Shown in pieces: positions 39,924 to 54,000 of a DNA stretch of 64,000 nt (position 1 is its first letter; every line of letters starts with the position of its first letter). Both the position numbers and the translations under genes were made by a program. Below the pieces are notes generated by a model. It did no database searches. It was not told the DNA's origin and saw only the letters and a program-made list of their open reading frames with translations. Location of the stretch: NCBI RefSeq assembly GCF_000002995.4, contig NW_025062477.1, positions 5,366,649 to 5,430,648 on the forward strand, written 5' to 3'. Source of the DNA: Brugia malayi. Lineage: Eukaryota; Nematoda; Chromadorea; Rhabditida; Onchocercidae.

Positions 39924-42004
39924 CTATAATGGATTCTTGAGCGTTGTTGCCAAATTCAATCCCGTTACCATAGCTGCTGCATCGCTAACATTCTGGAAAG
40001 GATTTTGCGGTATATTTGCAGCACCAGTACCGCCACCTAATGCAAATAGTACACCCTGATACATGGTACCATTAATTTCCATTGATACTACCAAAGAATT
40101 TTCTGAAATTAAAGTTAAAAGTAAACAAATCATATTACATTAGATAATACGAATAAAACAAATTAGACAATAATAATAATAAAGCGATAAAAATTTCACT
40201 TATTTATTTTACCTATTTTCTTTTTTTTGTTCTCTTTTATGCTAATTTCAAATTGGCTAAAGAAAGTGGTAATAATAATTGATTAGTAATTATTGATGAA
40301 AAAAGGAAATTATAATATTAATGATTGCTAATAATAGTAGTGTTGATACTGATAAGAATGATAATAGTAGTAAAAATAATATTTTTCATTTAGCTATTCA
40401 ATTCGATAATTAAAGAAATAAAAAAAATTGGTTCATTCTACCTCCTCGACTAGTAATTTTAAGATGCGCTGATGGAATACTACCAAATAAGCGTTCCGTA
40501 GCCAAATTAGCCAACAAATTATTGCTTAGGCCATTTTCATCATTTAAAGCTGCCGCAGCAACAGCGGCCACAGCAGCGGCATTAGTGGTATCAGCGGTAC
40601 CAGTAATTGAGGAATATGTTCGAGCTCGTTTCGCCGGTGCGGCACCATCCGAATCAGCAGATGAGGTTGATTCACGTCCTGACATATGCGAATGATGACC
40701 ACTACCACTACCACCATCGCCAACACAATTACCGCCACCACTGCCATTACCGCCACCACCACTATTGCTACTATTATTGCTATTACTGCTATTTATGTTG
40801 TTGTTTTTGCTACGTGTATGAGCTGAATGTCGAGTTACTGCTTCTACCGCTGCTCTGGAAGTTTTTTTTCTTATTAAAAAGCATTTTTTCATTTATCTTT
40901 TTTTTTGAAGTAAAATCAAATAATATTTGAATTAATAATTTTGGAATCATAAAACTATGACAGTAACTAATAACAAAAATGGTTTAAATTTTAACTCAAA
41001 TTTTAATTATATATATTTCTTTATCATCATCAATATTAATTTTTCCTCTAATAATTTTATTAATAATATGCCTTTGTGCTCGTTCAAATTGCCTTTGCTG
41101 TGCTTCCAGAACAGCTAATTGTTCCACATGATAAGCTGCTACTAAAGCGGCTTGTTGCGAAGCTGGACCTAAACCAGCATCATCATCTAAGCCTAAAAAT
41201 TATTGCAAATTTCTAAATTTAATTTATTTTTCTTATTGCTCACCAATTTACTAATTAGCAATAATCTTTCATTCAAAATATTTCTTTCCTCCTTTCTTTT
41301 GTTTTTTTCTTTTTTTGAAATGAATTATACTAAATATACTATTATTTATTGAACACAAAAAAATATCACTGCTTATTTACCATTTCGAAGGTTTAAAGTA
41401 CCATTGAGGTGTTTATTAAGTAATGCAGTTGAGTTATGATGTGCTGCAGCAGCGGCAGCAGTTGCGGCAACCGAATATCCAACTTGCGGATAATTCGCAG
41501 AACCGGTTGATGCATTACGTCTTCCTTCACGTCGATTTCCGTCAATCGCTTGCTGTAAATCGGATGCCGTACTGAGACCTTCCTTTTCACATTCATAATC
41601 ATATAGATACTTTTGATATCTAAAATATTTTTTGTGATAATAAAATATTAAAACTATTAATCATTTATATACAATTATAAAATATATTTATTAAAAAAAA
41701 AATAAATTTAAAGGTTAAAAAAAAATTCATAAAATCAGTAAATTTATTTTTTAAAACTTTTAAGATGTTTTCAAATAAGCATTTAGTGAAAAATCTTCAT
41801 AACTAATTTTTAAAGATCTTTTCTTTTTTCATTTAAAAAAAAAGAAAACTATTAAGTATATTAGAAAAGCATATATTTATTTATATACAACTGTTTTAAG
41901 AAATATCACCACAAATTAATTGTTCCATTATTAAACAAAAAGAAATATTCATTTTCATTCTTTTTCAAATATATTATTTTTTATCTTTTTTCTTTTTCAC
42001 TCCG

Positions 42005-42038
<34 letters not shown>

Positions 42039-45000
42039 CATTTAAATTACATTTAAATCACTCATTGTAAATGAACAAAATTTTTGTCAAAAGATGATGG
42101 GCACAAAAAAATCTTGTGAAAGATTCGTCTGTTATTTGTTGGATTGATTCTGAAATTGTCGTAATAAAACAGCTGGTTTCATCATCTTTGCAAAAACTTT
42201 AAAACATACGCTAAAAATTTGAAAGAAGCGCAAACAAAAAAAAAAAAATTTTTGTAAAAATTTTTTAAAAATTTTTGAAATAAAAACCTGTTTTAAAGTT
42301 CATTTTATTTTTTCTCATAATACTTCTTCATCTGATTTTATGTTGCCAATCAATGTATATAAGCTTTTAAAAAAATTAAAAAAAAAGAAGAAATTTCTCG
42401 TTTCTTTTTGCTCTTTCTTTATTTCCTTTTTCTTTCTCTCTCTCCCTTCCATTCTTTCTCCCTCTCTCTTTTTTCTTCTTGTTTTTACCCTTTTCAATAC
42501 TATGTCATTTTAAGAGAAAAACAGAGAGAGAGAGAGAGAAAAAAAAGAATAAAAAGAAAAACTTTCGAGAAAGAAAAAAAAAAAAACATTCATAAAATTT
42601 TAAACAGAAAAGATAAAGCATAAAAAAAGGCGCAAAAGTTTATCATCGCATTCGTTGCATTATAACAAGCAATGAATGCTTGATGAAATATTTTATCAAA
42701 AACAAAAAGAAAAAAAAGAAAAGAAAATAAAAAAGCAAAAAGAAAAAGTTTTCACAAATTTTTTTGACGAAAAGAAAAAATTTGAAAAGTGAAATTTGAT
42801 CCAATGATCGCATTATGATAAAAAATTTTTCTAATAGCAAAAACAAAAACAAAAATTTTCATTCAATCATTGTAAAATGAAATGTGTTTATTAAGTAAAT
42901 TTGTTAAGCATAAAATTATTAGTTCAAATGACAAAATATTTACAAACGATTAATTTTTGTAATAAAAAAATTTTTTTTTCTGCCTTTTATTTCAATTATA
43001 AAATATCATTTAAAATTGGAATGAAATGCATCATTATTAGTATGCAAATTTCATTTTTTAAAAAAGTTATTATTAGTGTTAGTGTAATTTTTAGTTTAAT
43101 TTAATTGCGTGCAAAAGTGATAGCGAAGAGTTAGCATTAATTTAAATCTAAAATAAATTATAATTGTAAAAGTATAAAACACACATACATAAATAAAAAA
43201 GAAGAAAAGATGACAAATAAATTTTATTCAATTATATCTTATAAAATTTCTGTGCTAAGTTGAATTTTATGTTTATTGAATTTTAATTAATTAATTAATG
43301 AAAAGCAAATATTTCAATGTAAATTGTGTCATAGAGATAAAGTGTGAATTTCAAAATATTAAATATTTTCATAACTTTTACTCGATTAGAAATGTATTTT
43401 GATTAATTAATTATTTGTTAAAACTAATTGAAAAAACTAATTGAAAATTAGATTTAATAAATAAATGAATAAATAATAATAAAATAATAACAAAATCAAT
43501 AATTTAATAAACTATTATTAATATATATGGATTGTTTTTTTTTTCTTTAATCTTACGATTTTATCATTTTTTAGGAGTTCCTCTTTTATAAAATTTACCA
43601 AACTTACGACAACATATTGTTTCAATTATCAATTTTATATCATCGTCTATATTTTGCGGGAATGTATTTTATAGACAAAGAGTGAAAGAGAGAGAGGGAG
43701 AGGTAGAGAGAAAAAAAGAAAAAAAAAACTGAAAAATATTTTCCAAATTAGTGAAAATCACATAATTTTTATAACATCTGGTATTTGAGCATTTCCTCTT
43801 TTTTTTTCTTTATTTAAGATTCAATTCCGATAAATAAATCTCATTAGACTTCGTGTAAATCATTTTATTTTACTAATTTCAAAATTTAATTCAATTTTAC
43901 AATCTGTTTTTAATGAGATTTTTTACACAGTTAAAATTAAATTTCAAGTTTAAATCTGAGAACATATATTGTGCTAAAATAATTACCATTGTGTATTTTT
44001 CAATATTTAACTACTCAACTATTTGTTTTTTCTACTATCCAACCATTATTGAATATATGTAATCTAAACCTGAAATTAAATAAGTTGTATGAAAATTTAA
44101 ATAATGGAATTTGTTCTACTATTAGTTGTTTTATATCTTTAAATTTTTATTTTTTTTCAACAAAATACTCAGAGTTTTTTTTAAAATTAATTCAGTTTAA
44201 GCATAATTCAGCTAAAATGATTATTAGTTAGCATTACAGTATGACAGACATTCAAAAAAAAAATCTGAAAGATTTGAAATAAGCCAAAAGAAAAAGTAAA
44301 ATAAGAAAGTGAAATGAATGTGATAGCTTTACTAGTAGTAGTAGTAGGACAGATTAATAAAACGAGCTTAGTTGGCCAAATATTATGGGTCTCTTTTATA
44401 TGCCCAGTTGCATGGCACTTATTGAACGTAATTATTTCATATAAATGATACCATATAATTCTAATATAATTACTGCTCTTAACTTAGAATCATAAAGTAA
44501 TGAAATTAAAATTCGAAGGGTAAAGAATGTTATTATTGACAAGTTAATTGTTCATATTTTAAATTTCATAAATAAATTATACTCAATCGATTTAATATCG
44601 TCCCAAAATGTAAACGCTTCAATTTTTCAGTCTAATTTAATCTAATTCATTTTCATTTCCTATCAAATCTCTCTTCTCAACTATCAATTTGTATAAATTT
44701 AGTACTTAAAATATATCAATCGATCAATCGATCAATCAGTCAACTAATCGATTGATCGATCTATATTCTTTAATCATTTCTGTTTTGCTTGAATTGCATT
44801 CGTTCTCTGCTCAATTTATACATTAATGTAAATCAATCAAAATTCAACAAAATTTACATTTCTTATTTCTAAGTCTTTCCATTCTCTGTCAAACTTAACT
44901 GACTGACTCATTCCTACTTTTTTCATTGAAATTCTCAATCATTTCATATCTTCCCGCTCTTTTATCTCTCTCATTTCATTATAATAAAGTCAATTTTAAA

Positions 45001-48000
45001 ACAACATTTAATTAATTGCTCTGAAAAGTTTTTAGCCACTAATTGACATTTTAAAATAGTTTCGAATGAATTCATACCAATAGAATTAATGAACAATTAG
45101 AATTTTGCTAAAGTTGAAAGGAACGAAAAAAGAAAGGAAAAAAAAAATAGTTTAACAGATTTTTTTCTTTGATTTATTGGAATAATAAAGTTTTAAATCC
45201 AATAATCTAAAATAAAAATAACAATTTGATTAAATATTTTTAAATGCTAACTTTAAATGTTTTTTTTAATAATAATCTAATCCTTAATTACCTGATATAT
45301 TAATTAATTGAATTAAATATATTTACTGATAAGAATATTTTCAACAATATAATTTTGACAGTGCTAACCACAAGCTGTTTTCGTTTAATTAATAATGAAA
45401 AAAAAAAGGAGGAAAAGAGAAAATGTTTAATGATATACTGTTAACAGTTGGAATTTACTGATTGACTAATTGATCAAATCTTCAGGTATCAAATTTTTCT
45501 TAAATTGCAACAGATTGGAAAAATTTAAAAAGAGAGAAAAGCCGAATGTTAGAAAAGAATTACATTTCATCATGATGGATAAGCTTTCCTATAAAATTGT
45601 TTCATTCAATTTCATGCTAATTATTAATTATCTTAAAATTTCACAAATGCACAACTTACTGTGTTCTTAGTGTAAATGCAGCAGACGTAATTGATGACGG
45701 CAAATTTAATCCACGTGTTATTTCACGCCATAATTTTTTGTTGATAATTTCAACTAAACCACCGTGTTGTACAACCAATCGATAAAGCTCATATAAGTCT
45801 AAGACTTGTTTAGCCATAATCGGTATTCGAGTAACCGGTTTTCCTGAAAATTTTTCCATTTCTTTTTAATGATAATAACAATTATAATGGTGATAATGAT
45901 GATGATAATACTTGAAATGAAATGGGCTGATATATTTTAGAAAATTAGTTTCATTTATATTTTAAAGTTTCTGCAGATTAAATTCATTTATTATTGCAAT
46001 TTTATGTTTAATTTCATTTATATTAATTTTCATAAAATTTTGGCTTATTAGTTAATTTAATTATCAAATTGCATGAGTCATACAATTTATTTTTTTAATA
46101 CTTATCGCTTCATATTCAAATAGCCAACAAATGTGAAAGAACAAAAGAGTGGAAAGCGAAATGAAATTTAAAAAACTCTATGAAACATTTTCTAACGTTG
46201 TCATTCTTGATAAATTTACGGTTTCAAATTTGAAATTTTCAATCAATCATGATAACTGATCAATAATTTTTCTAGTTACAATAAATTATCATTTGTCAGC
46301 TTATGTTTAATCGTGATTGATTCATATTTTACGAGAAGTCTATTTATTTTCTCTCAAAATATGCTAAATTTCATGAAATTTTCAAAATCTTTAATCGCAA
46401 ATTTCGTATTAAAATAATATTATTTTTAATAATAAAATTTCAAAATTTTCTAATAGCTATGACATGATATTCATTTGAGTTAATTGGAATTCGTATCAGC
46501 ATATCACAAATATATTCATCGTTTTATTTTAGTCTAATAAAAACGCAAAAGTTTCATTTATTGAATTCCGTGTCGAATTAAAATCATAGAAACCTTATTT
46601 TCTTTATTCCCTTTTCTGTGTATATTGTGAATTTTTTAAAATCTCTTATATTTAAGAATTAAAAAAAATGAATTTATTTTAATCCATTAATGGCTTGTTA
46701 TTCTCAAATATGCACATCAGAAAACTTTATATTGAAATTAATTATCAATTTATTCATATCATCCTCTTTCTCCTGCATACAGTAGCAAGAATGTAATAGT
46801 TAATGAAAATCACTATATTTATCACTATCAAAATTAAGATGTAGGTTATTTTGATAAGAGCAAGTAGCTACTGATGATAAGCAGAATGGCAAGTTTTAAT
46901 GATCAGTAGTCAGTAGCAGCAGTTTCGATCCGATAATACTGATAATGTTGATATGATCATAATAATAATCAAAAAAATCAGGAAATGACAAAACAAATTA
47001 GCAAGGATAGTAACTGGGAAAGAGTGAAATAAATTGAGAAGAAGCAGAGCAAGTTTTAAAAAATTGAAATGAAAATTATGATTTCCATCTTAATGATAAC
47101 TGATTATCAGTAGCTTTCATTTTCAATTTTCATCCTAGAGATATTCTTTATCATACATTATCATAACATTCAGAGATTCAAAGAGAAATAATCTATTCAT
47201 AGATTAGCCGGTGGCAGATGTAAAGGAAGTATGTTGCGGAACGGTAGAAAAATTAAGGACGCTTGTTGCGGAATGGAAAGAAAATGAAACAAGTGAATAA
47301 GCAATTATTTATTAGCTTATTTCATATACTATTAGCATGAAATAATCTGCCAATTGTTTATCATTTACTTTCTTTGTTTATTTATTTTTTCTCCTTTTAT
47401 TCATTCAAACACAATAATTAAATTAATTGTATTTTTCTTAAATTAATATAAAATTAAATTAAAAACTACAGACAAAATTTTAAAGAAAAATTTCTTTTTT
47501 TTTCCAATTATTTATTCAAAAAAAGAAAGAATTAAATACTTCGTGCGTATTTTACTTTATTTTTCACGAATTTTAACTTTCTTTGTCAAAAATTCATACA
47601 ATTTTGATATGCATGAAATTAGTCGTTAGTCAATAAAAAAAAGATTTTTTGAAGAGTTCTTGAATAAATTCGTAAAGTGGGATAAATTTCATGCTTAAGA
47701 ATATTTTATTTCACCTTATTTTAATGCATCTCTCTAATTCTCTAACTGAAATAAGATGGATAAAATTGAACAAAATATGATAGAAATCAAAAGCCAAGAA
47801 TTAGCATTTGAAAAACGAACGAATTGCGTCTAAAATTTGAAGCACTCATTTATTTATACATTTTTCAAGAATTTACCATAGAAAAAAGAAAAGAAAGGGA
47901 AGAAAAAGCCATCAATTATTAATCATTATCAATGCTAACTAAGCTAATGAATGAATGCATCGTGAAAAAGTCACATCGAATTCATTCAACCATAAATGTT

Positions 48001-51000
48001 CTTTTAGAATTCGTTATTCGATACAAATTTTTTAAATATGCGAAAGTAATAATAGTAGTACTAATAGTGATAATTATAGTAGTAATAATAATATACGCAA
48101 AAAGAAGATAAACATATTTATGATAAAATTACATTTATTCATGCATATTAAATTCATAAAATAAGAAGCAAAAGTTATCCCACATAAAAAAATGCATTAA
48201 AAAAAGAAAATTATTAAAATTTTGATATGATCAAATTGAATTTGTTTTATTTTTTCTGTTATAGCACAAATATTGTAAATTTAGAAAATTCTAAATTTAT
48301 TTCAAAAAAAATGAAAAAAAAATTTTTTTTTTTCTTTCAATTTATTTTGTAATAAATGATAAAACTTACCAATGCGATGCATAAAGCCAAGCCAATCATC
48401 TAGCCATTCCTTCCTTTTTATATCATCTGATAATTCATATAACTGAAAAAAACAATTTTACTAATAAAATAAATGCTTAAAATTTATAAAGCATAAAAAT
48501 TAGAACAAAATTGAACTGAAATTTTTTAAACAATAAAAAAATCATTTAAAAAATACCGTAATAATGCGATAAATTCTAATAATGTTTAAAATTTTTCCTC
48601 TGTCTTTCAGACAAATTCTCATAAATACACTTTATAGCAAAGAGAAATCATTTACTTATCAATGGTTCATCACGATGACAAGTAATTGATATTTTTACTT
48701 ATTAATCCAAGCATTTGCTGTTTTGATAACTAAATATTTTATTTCAAATAATTCATTTCACATCGATTATTTTTGCTCACCGTAATATTGAATTTTCAAA
48801 CTATGATTACAGGCTTACAAAAATTTTTGTCAAAATTTTACAGTTCTAAAAAATTAAAATTTTACAGAAAAATTCACAAAGGCGATTGCATACAGAATAA
48901 ATTTAATGATGTAAGTTTAATGTAACAATCATATTTATAATTTTAATATAATTATTTAATTAAGATTTTAGTGGCAAAAATCAATTATTCAATTTCAGTG
49001 GTTATTATTAAATGGTCATTTTTGTGACAAATTCAAAAAATAACAGATAAAGTAAGTAATAACTTTAAGCATAGGAAATGAATTAAATTATTGTTGAGAA
49101 ATCAATCATTAATTTTATATTTCAAAGATTGATTTTATTAATAGGAATTCAATCATATATTAACAAAAAAAGAAAAAAACATTCGGTCATTAACTTTTCA
49201 AATTTTTGCTTGTCAGCTTAACTATTGTCAGGAGAAAAATTCTCAATTTCAAATTTATTACATTTGAAAAGGGAGATAAAAAAATAAAAAAAAAGAAAAG
49301 TATTTTTTGATGACTTCAAATTATTTGACCTCATCGTTTTTTTTTTTCTCTCTCTCTCTCCCTCTCTCTCTTTCTCTTCAAAAAATAACCTAAAAGTTTT
49401 GCTTAAATGTAATATTCATTTTCCTTTTTTTTTCCTAAAAGATACACCCATTATCTTAAGTGTACCCCAATAAGCTTATATAATTAATAAAAATTTTTCG
49501 AATTTTTAACAAAATGCATATTATTAACAAAAATTTGGTTTTTTTTCAAATTATAGATTTAGCTATATCAAAATAAATTATTTGTTTCTGATATTAGTTA
49601 GAGAGAAGTTTGCTTTTTCTTCCTCTAAAAATTATTCACATTATTTTTTTTTCTAATTGCTAATAATAATCGGAAATCTTCTTCATTTCGTCTAACATTT
49701 TCCTCTTTTTTTTTTCACGAAATCAGAAATAAAATTGAATCGATGAAATGAATTTTTAAATTAAAAATATGCACAACAATACTATTACTTCATCGAAATT
49801 GTTTGAATAAAAAAAGAAAATTGGATGATGACGGAGTTTTAAAATAACAACAGTTTGCATTTTATTTTCTTGTAACAAAAAAATTTAAATAAGAATTGAT
49901 TTCAAATAAGAAATTTCAAGATATATTCCTGAATCGAAATTAAAAAAATTTCCCACACAACTAACTTAAAATGCAATAAAAAAAGAAAAGTTTAAAGAAA
50001 AAATGAAAAACTGAAACTTTTATAAATTAAAATTTTCATCTTTTCAATAAAATAAAATAAAATCATCGTTTTCTAATAAGAAAAAACAAAATATTTGCTC
50101 AAAACTAAACAAAAAATTAAAAAAAAAAAAAACTTTTTATCTTTGCTAAATTTCATATTGCATCTGTAACTGCAAATCAAAAAATTGAAAAATCAATCAA
50201 ATATTTTTCTCATATTTTTATTTCTTTAAATTCCTTAATTTACAACATTATAAAATATTGTCGTATTTTTGAACTTCTTCCATATATCCACAGCTATATT
50301 TATCCCATCATTTCTTATCTCATATTCATATCTAAATCTGATTCATATGGGAATTAAATAACTCTGAACTTCAATCTAGAACTTCCTGGAACTCATTCAT
50401 ATGCAATTAATCTAAAACTATCTATAACTTCCTTTAACCTATCCCTCCTCTTCTTTCCTTTTTTTTTCCTAATCTTTCACTCCCTTTTTGCCTATCTCTT
50501 TTTCTCTCTCCCTTCCTCCCTCTCTCTCTCTCCTTCTACCCTTCTTAATATCTTTGTTTGATAGTTTATAATTCTCTATAAAAATGTAAAACTAATTCAA
50601 ACTTATCTTCCACCTATCATTTCTTATTTTCTTTTTATTTATTTATTCAACCCAATGATTAACTACCATATTATATTCGAAATTACAGTATATTATATAT
50701 AATTTAATATTTGCATTTTTTCAAAATTTCTTAAAAATAAGAAAATAATAGATAATTCTATTAATTTTTGTTCCGGAAAAGATAAATAACCGGAAAAAAA
50801 CCAAGCTTTAACCGTAAAACTTAATATATCATTTTGCATACATGATAAGACGAATTAAGAAAAAAATATTTTTATGGAAATATGAAATGATTATAATAAA
50901 TTTTTTCCATTATTATTTTGATAGCAAATAATTAAATTAGAAAGTGTGTTAAATTCATTGGTCTGAATGAAGATTTTTGAAAAATTTTCTAAAATCAAGT

Positions 51001-54000
51001 ATAATGTAAATTATTTAATGACATTGAAAAAAACAGATGCAATTTTTCATAATTATTATTTGACGAAAATAAATTAAACAATAATTTATTTCATGCAAAA
51101 AATGCTAGTTAAATTATCTTTTGTAATATCTGGTTTTAATAACCATAAGCAATGCAATGTGATTAGTTGCATGCAAAAATTTCGTGTGATTTTCAAATTT
51201 ATTTGAAAATTTGAAAATTTTTTTTTGTCACAATAATAATGCAAAAAAATGTATTAATTAATTTAAAAGTTCATAAACTTTTTGAAATAAAAGCTATAAA
51301 CAGAATTAAAGATTGGAAAGACTGCTTCTGTAGATTTGAATAAATGTGGAAGAATATATCTGATTAGAAATAAATTCCGAATCTGCCTGAAGCAAATAAA
51401 ACCGGAATATATCTTATCATAAATAAAGCCGGAAAAGTCTTCGACTGATTAAATTACTTAAATTTGAACTAAAGCTGTTTTGAAATAGATAGAGTGACAT
51501 GTTGATTTAAAGAACATACATGAGTGGAAAGATGGCAACATGCCAGTTAACTTTATGCAATTCGTCTTTTTTCTTTATTTTTATTTTTTTACTTTTTTTC
51601 AAAAAAAAAAAAAAAAAAAAAGTAAAATAAGTAAAATTTAATTAATTTTATGAACAATATTATCCGTGCAGTTAGATTATTTCTGGAATAAATCTAATAC
51701 TGATTAATATGTATAGAAAAACAATGAAATTCCTCCGTAATTAATTGAATTTAATTTCGAATTAAAATAATTTAATTATTTTGAAAATTAATTCCGATTA
51801 AATTTTCTACTAATTTTCAATAAATATGCTGTGAGAAGATGCATGTATGAGTGAGAATGCATTACGTATTTTTAAGTATAGAAACACGCAGAACCACGCC
51901 CATTACATTCGATTAAATGATACTGTAATGTTCGATTTTAAATTTAAAAATTAAAAAAAAAAAAGAATAAAATATTTTTATTTTTTAAAAAAATATTCTT
52001 AATCAATGATATTTTTATACCAAAAAAGTTTATTTTTGATAAATTATGATCAGAAATAACATTATATCAATTATCATCTAATAGCAAAACAGTACCAATT
52101 CAACTTCATTTTTAGATTAACCTTTAACCTTTACAAATAATTGCAGTGTTTTCATTAATCAAATGTGTAAGAAAATTCTAAAATTCACTATTCTGGCAAA
52201 CTTTTTGTTTTTCCTTTTTTCCCTTTTTTTGTTGAAAAAAAAAAAGGAGAAAAACGTTCCAATAGATATACAAACTTTGATTTGTGTATATGAAAAAATT
52301 AACTTTGGAACGGATCGGTTTGTAACACAAAAATTAGTTCGAAATTGAAATTGAAACAGTTGTTCGCCGGTCGATTTACTTTTTTTTTTTTTTTTTTTCC
52401 AATTGCTCTTTTGTTAGACATTAAATTCTATCGCAATATTTTCTATTCGATTATTTTAGCGTTGTTTTAGATTGGATAAGAATGAAATTGAAAAGTTTAA
52501 AATAAGACAGAGAGAGAGAGAAAGTGGAAGAGAGAAGACTGAAATGATGATAAATTGCCTACATGATTTCTTTTCGACATAAACCTCAGGTTTAATCTCT
52601 ATTTATTCAAATACACCTCAAATTTCTATCCAATATCCGTTCGTGTCTCTTTCTCTCTGTTCAAATTTCTTCTCTATTTCTAATTCAATTGTTCATATTA
52701 CAAATATTTTTTTCCTTTTTTTTTTCTTTTTTGTCTTTTATTAAAACAAACAAAAATTTCGTTTTTCATCACTGACATCATCATCATCATCAATGGATTT
52801 TCGGTTCTAGTTTTTAGTCCGACTGACGAGATAAGAAGATTAATTTTTTCCTAGAAATTTTTCCTACTTTTTAGCTGTAAATTTTGAAATAAACAAATTT
52901 TTTGAAATTTTATCCACCACTCTTTAGTTTAAAGAACAGACTATGTATGAGTGAGATGTGATCGAATGGTTTTAATATTTTTCAAAGAAATCTGATTGAA
53001 GTTATATATGCATTATTATATATATATATTAAAATGTTTAATTTGATTGGTCATTGTTCAGAAATGTTCAAAATATAAATGATTTTTAAGATTATATAAA
53101 TAGAAATTTTAAACTTTCTAACAATCAAAAAATTATATAATTAAAATAAATCATATATATATTTATTACATATAAATGTGATGTTTAAAAAAAAATATTT
53201 TCAGGTAACAAAAAAAAAAAAAAACTAATCACATTTCATTTAAAGATAAGAATGCTTCATTTTATTTTTTTTTTAACTTTTTCCTTCCTTATTGCTTAAA
53301 CTGCTGTTGAATAATATAATGCACAACTGTTTAATCTAACAGGTACTGCCAGATGGACAGGCGGAAAAAGACAGATGAATAGATAAACTAAAAAGCGAAT
53401 GGATTTCAACAAGATGAATACAAACTTCAGCAATTTTAAATTTAAAAAAAAAAAAAAAAAAAGAAGACTTTACGAAATTGAATATCTGAATTTATTAATG
53501 TCATTTGTATTTACACTTTTTTAGTCGATTGATTTATTATTTTTAAACATGTTATGAATGTTAATTTAATTTAATAGTTTAAGAATATGAATTCAAGATG
53601 TTCATAAAATTTGGTGAAAAGTGATAGGAAAATTTTTGTTTACTTGTTTAAATTGCTCTTCATATGACCAATTTTGTTGTCCACTAGCATCCGAATCCGC
53701 ATTATCATCACCGATACTTCCGCCAGCTCCCGTAATGCATTCTTTTTTCTCTTTACGAAAGCTGAAAATCAAAAAAAATTTATACTTACCTCAAAAGCTG
53801 TTTATCTTCCAAAAAATTTAGCTGAAAGAAATTTTTTTTAAGAAAAAAAATACAGGAATAATAAATAAACAAATAAGAAGAAATGAAAGCAAATTATTTT
53901 TGATATTCTTGAGTAAGTTAATTTCATTAAAATTTATTATCATTATTATGAAAATGAAACTAGGAACAAAATTTACTTAATAGTTAAATCTTCTGGCTCG

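Noticed and set aside
39772..40059. 95-codon frame (plus) starting MREKEKEKKE
   Set aside because: It is the translated polypurine tract and then the antisense of the last cfi-1 exon.
41393..41602. 69-codon minus-strand frame within a cfi-1 exon
   Set aside because: The neighbouring frame gives the conserved ARID C-terminal part (KYLYDYECEKEGLS, NRREGRR), so this one is a shadow.
44325..44430. Intronic microRNA hairpin
   Set aside because: The arms pair only in short blocks separated by a 6-7 nt internal loop, too poor for a typical precursor.
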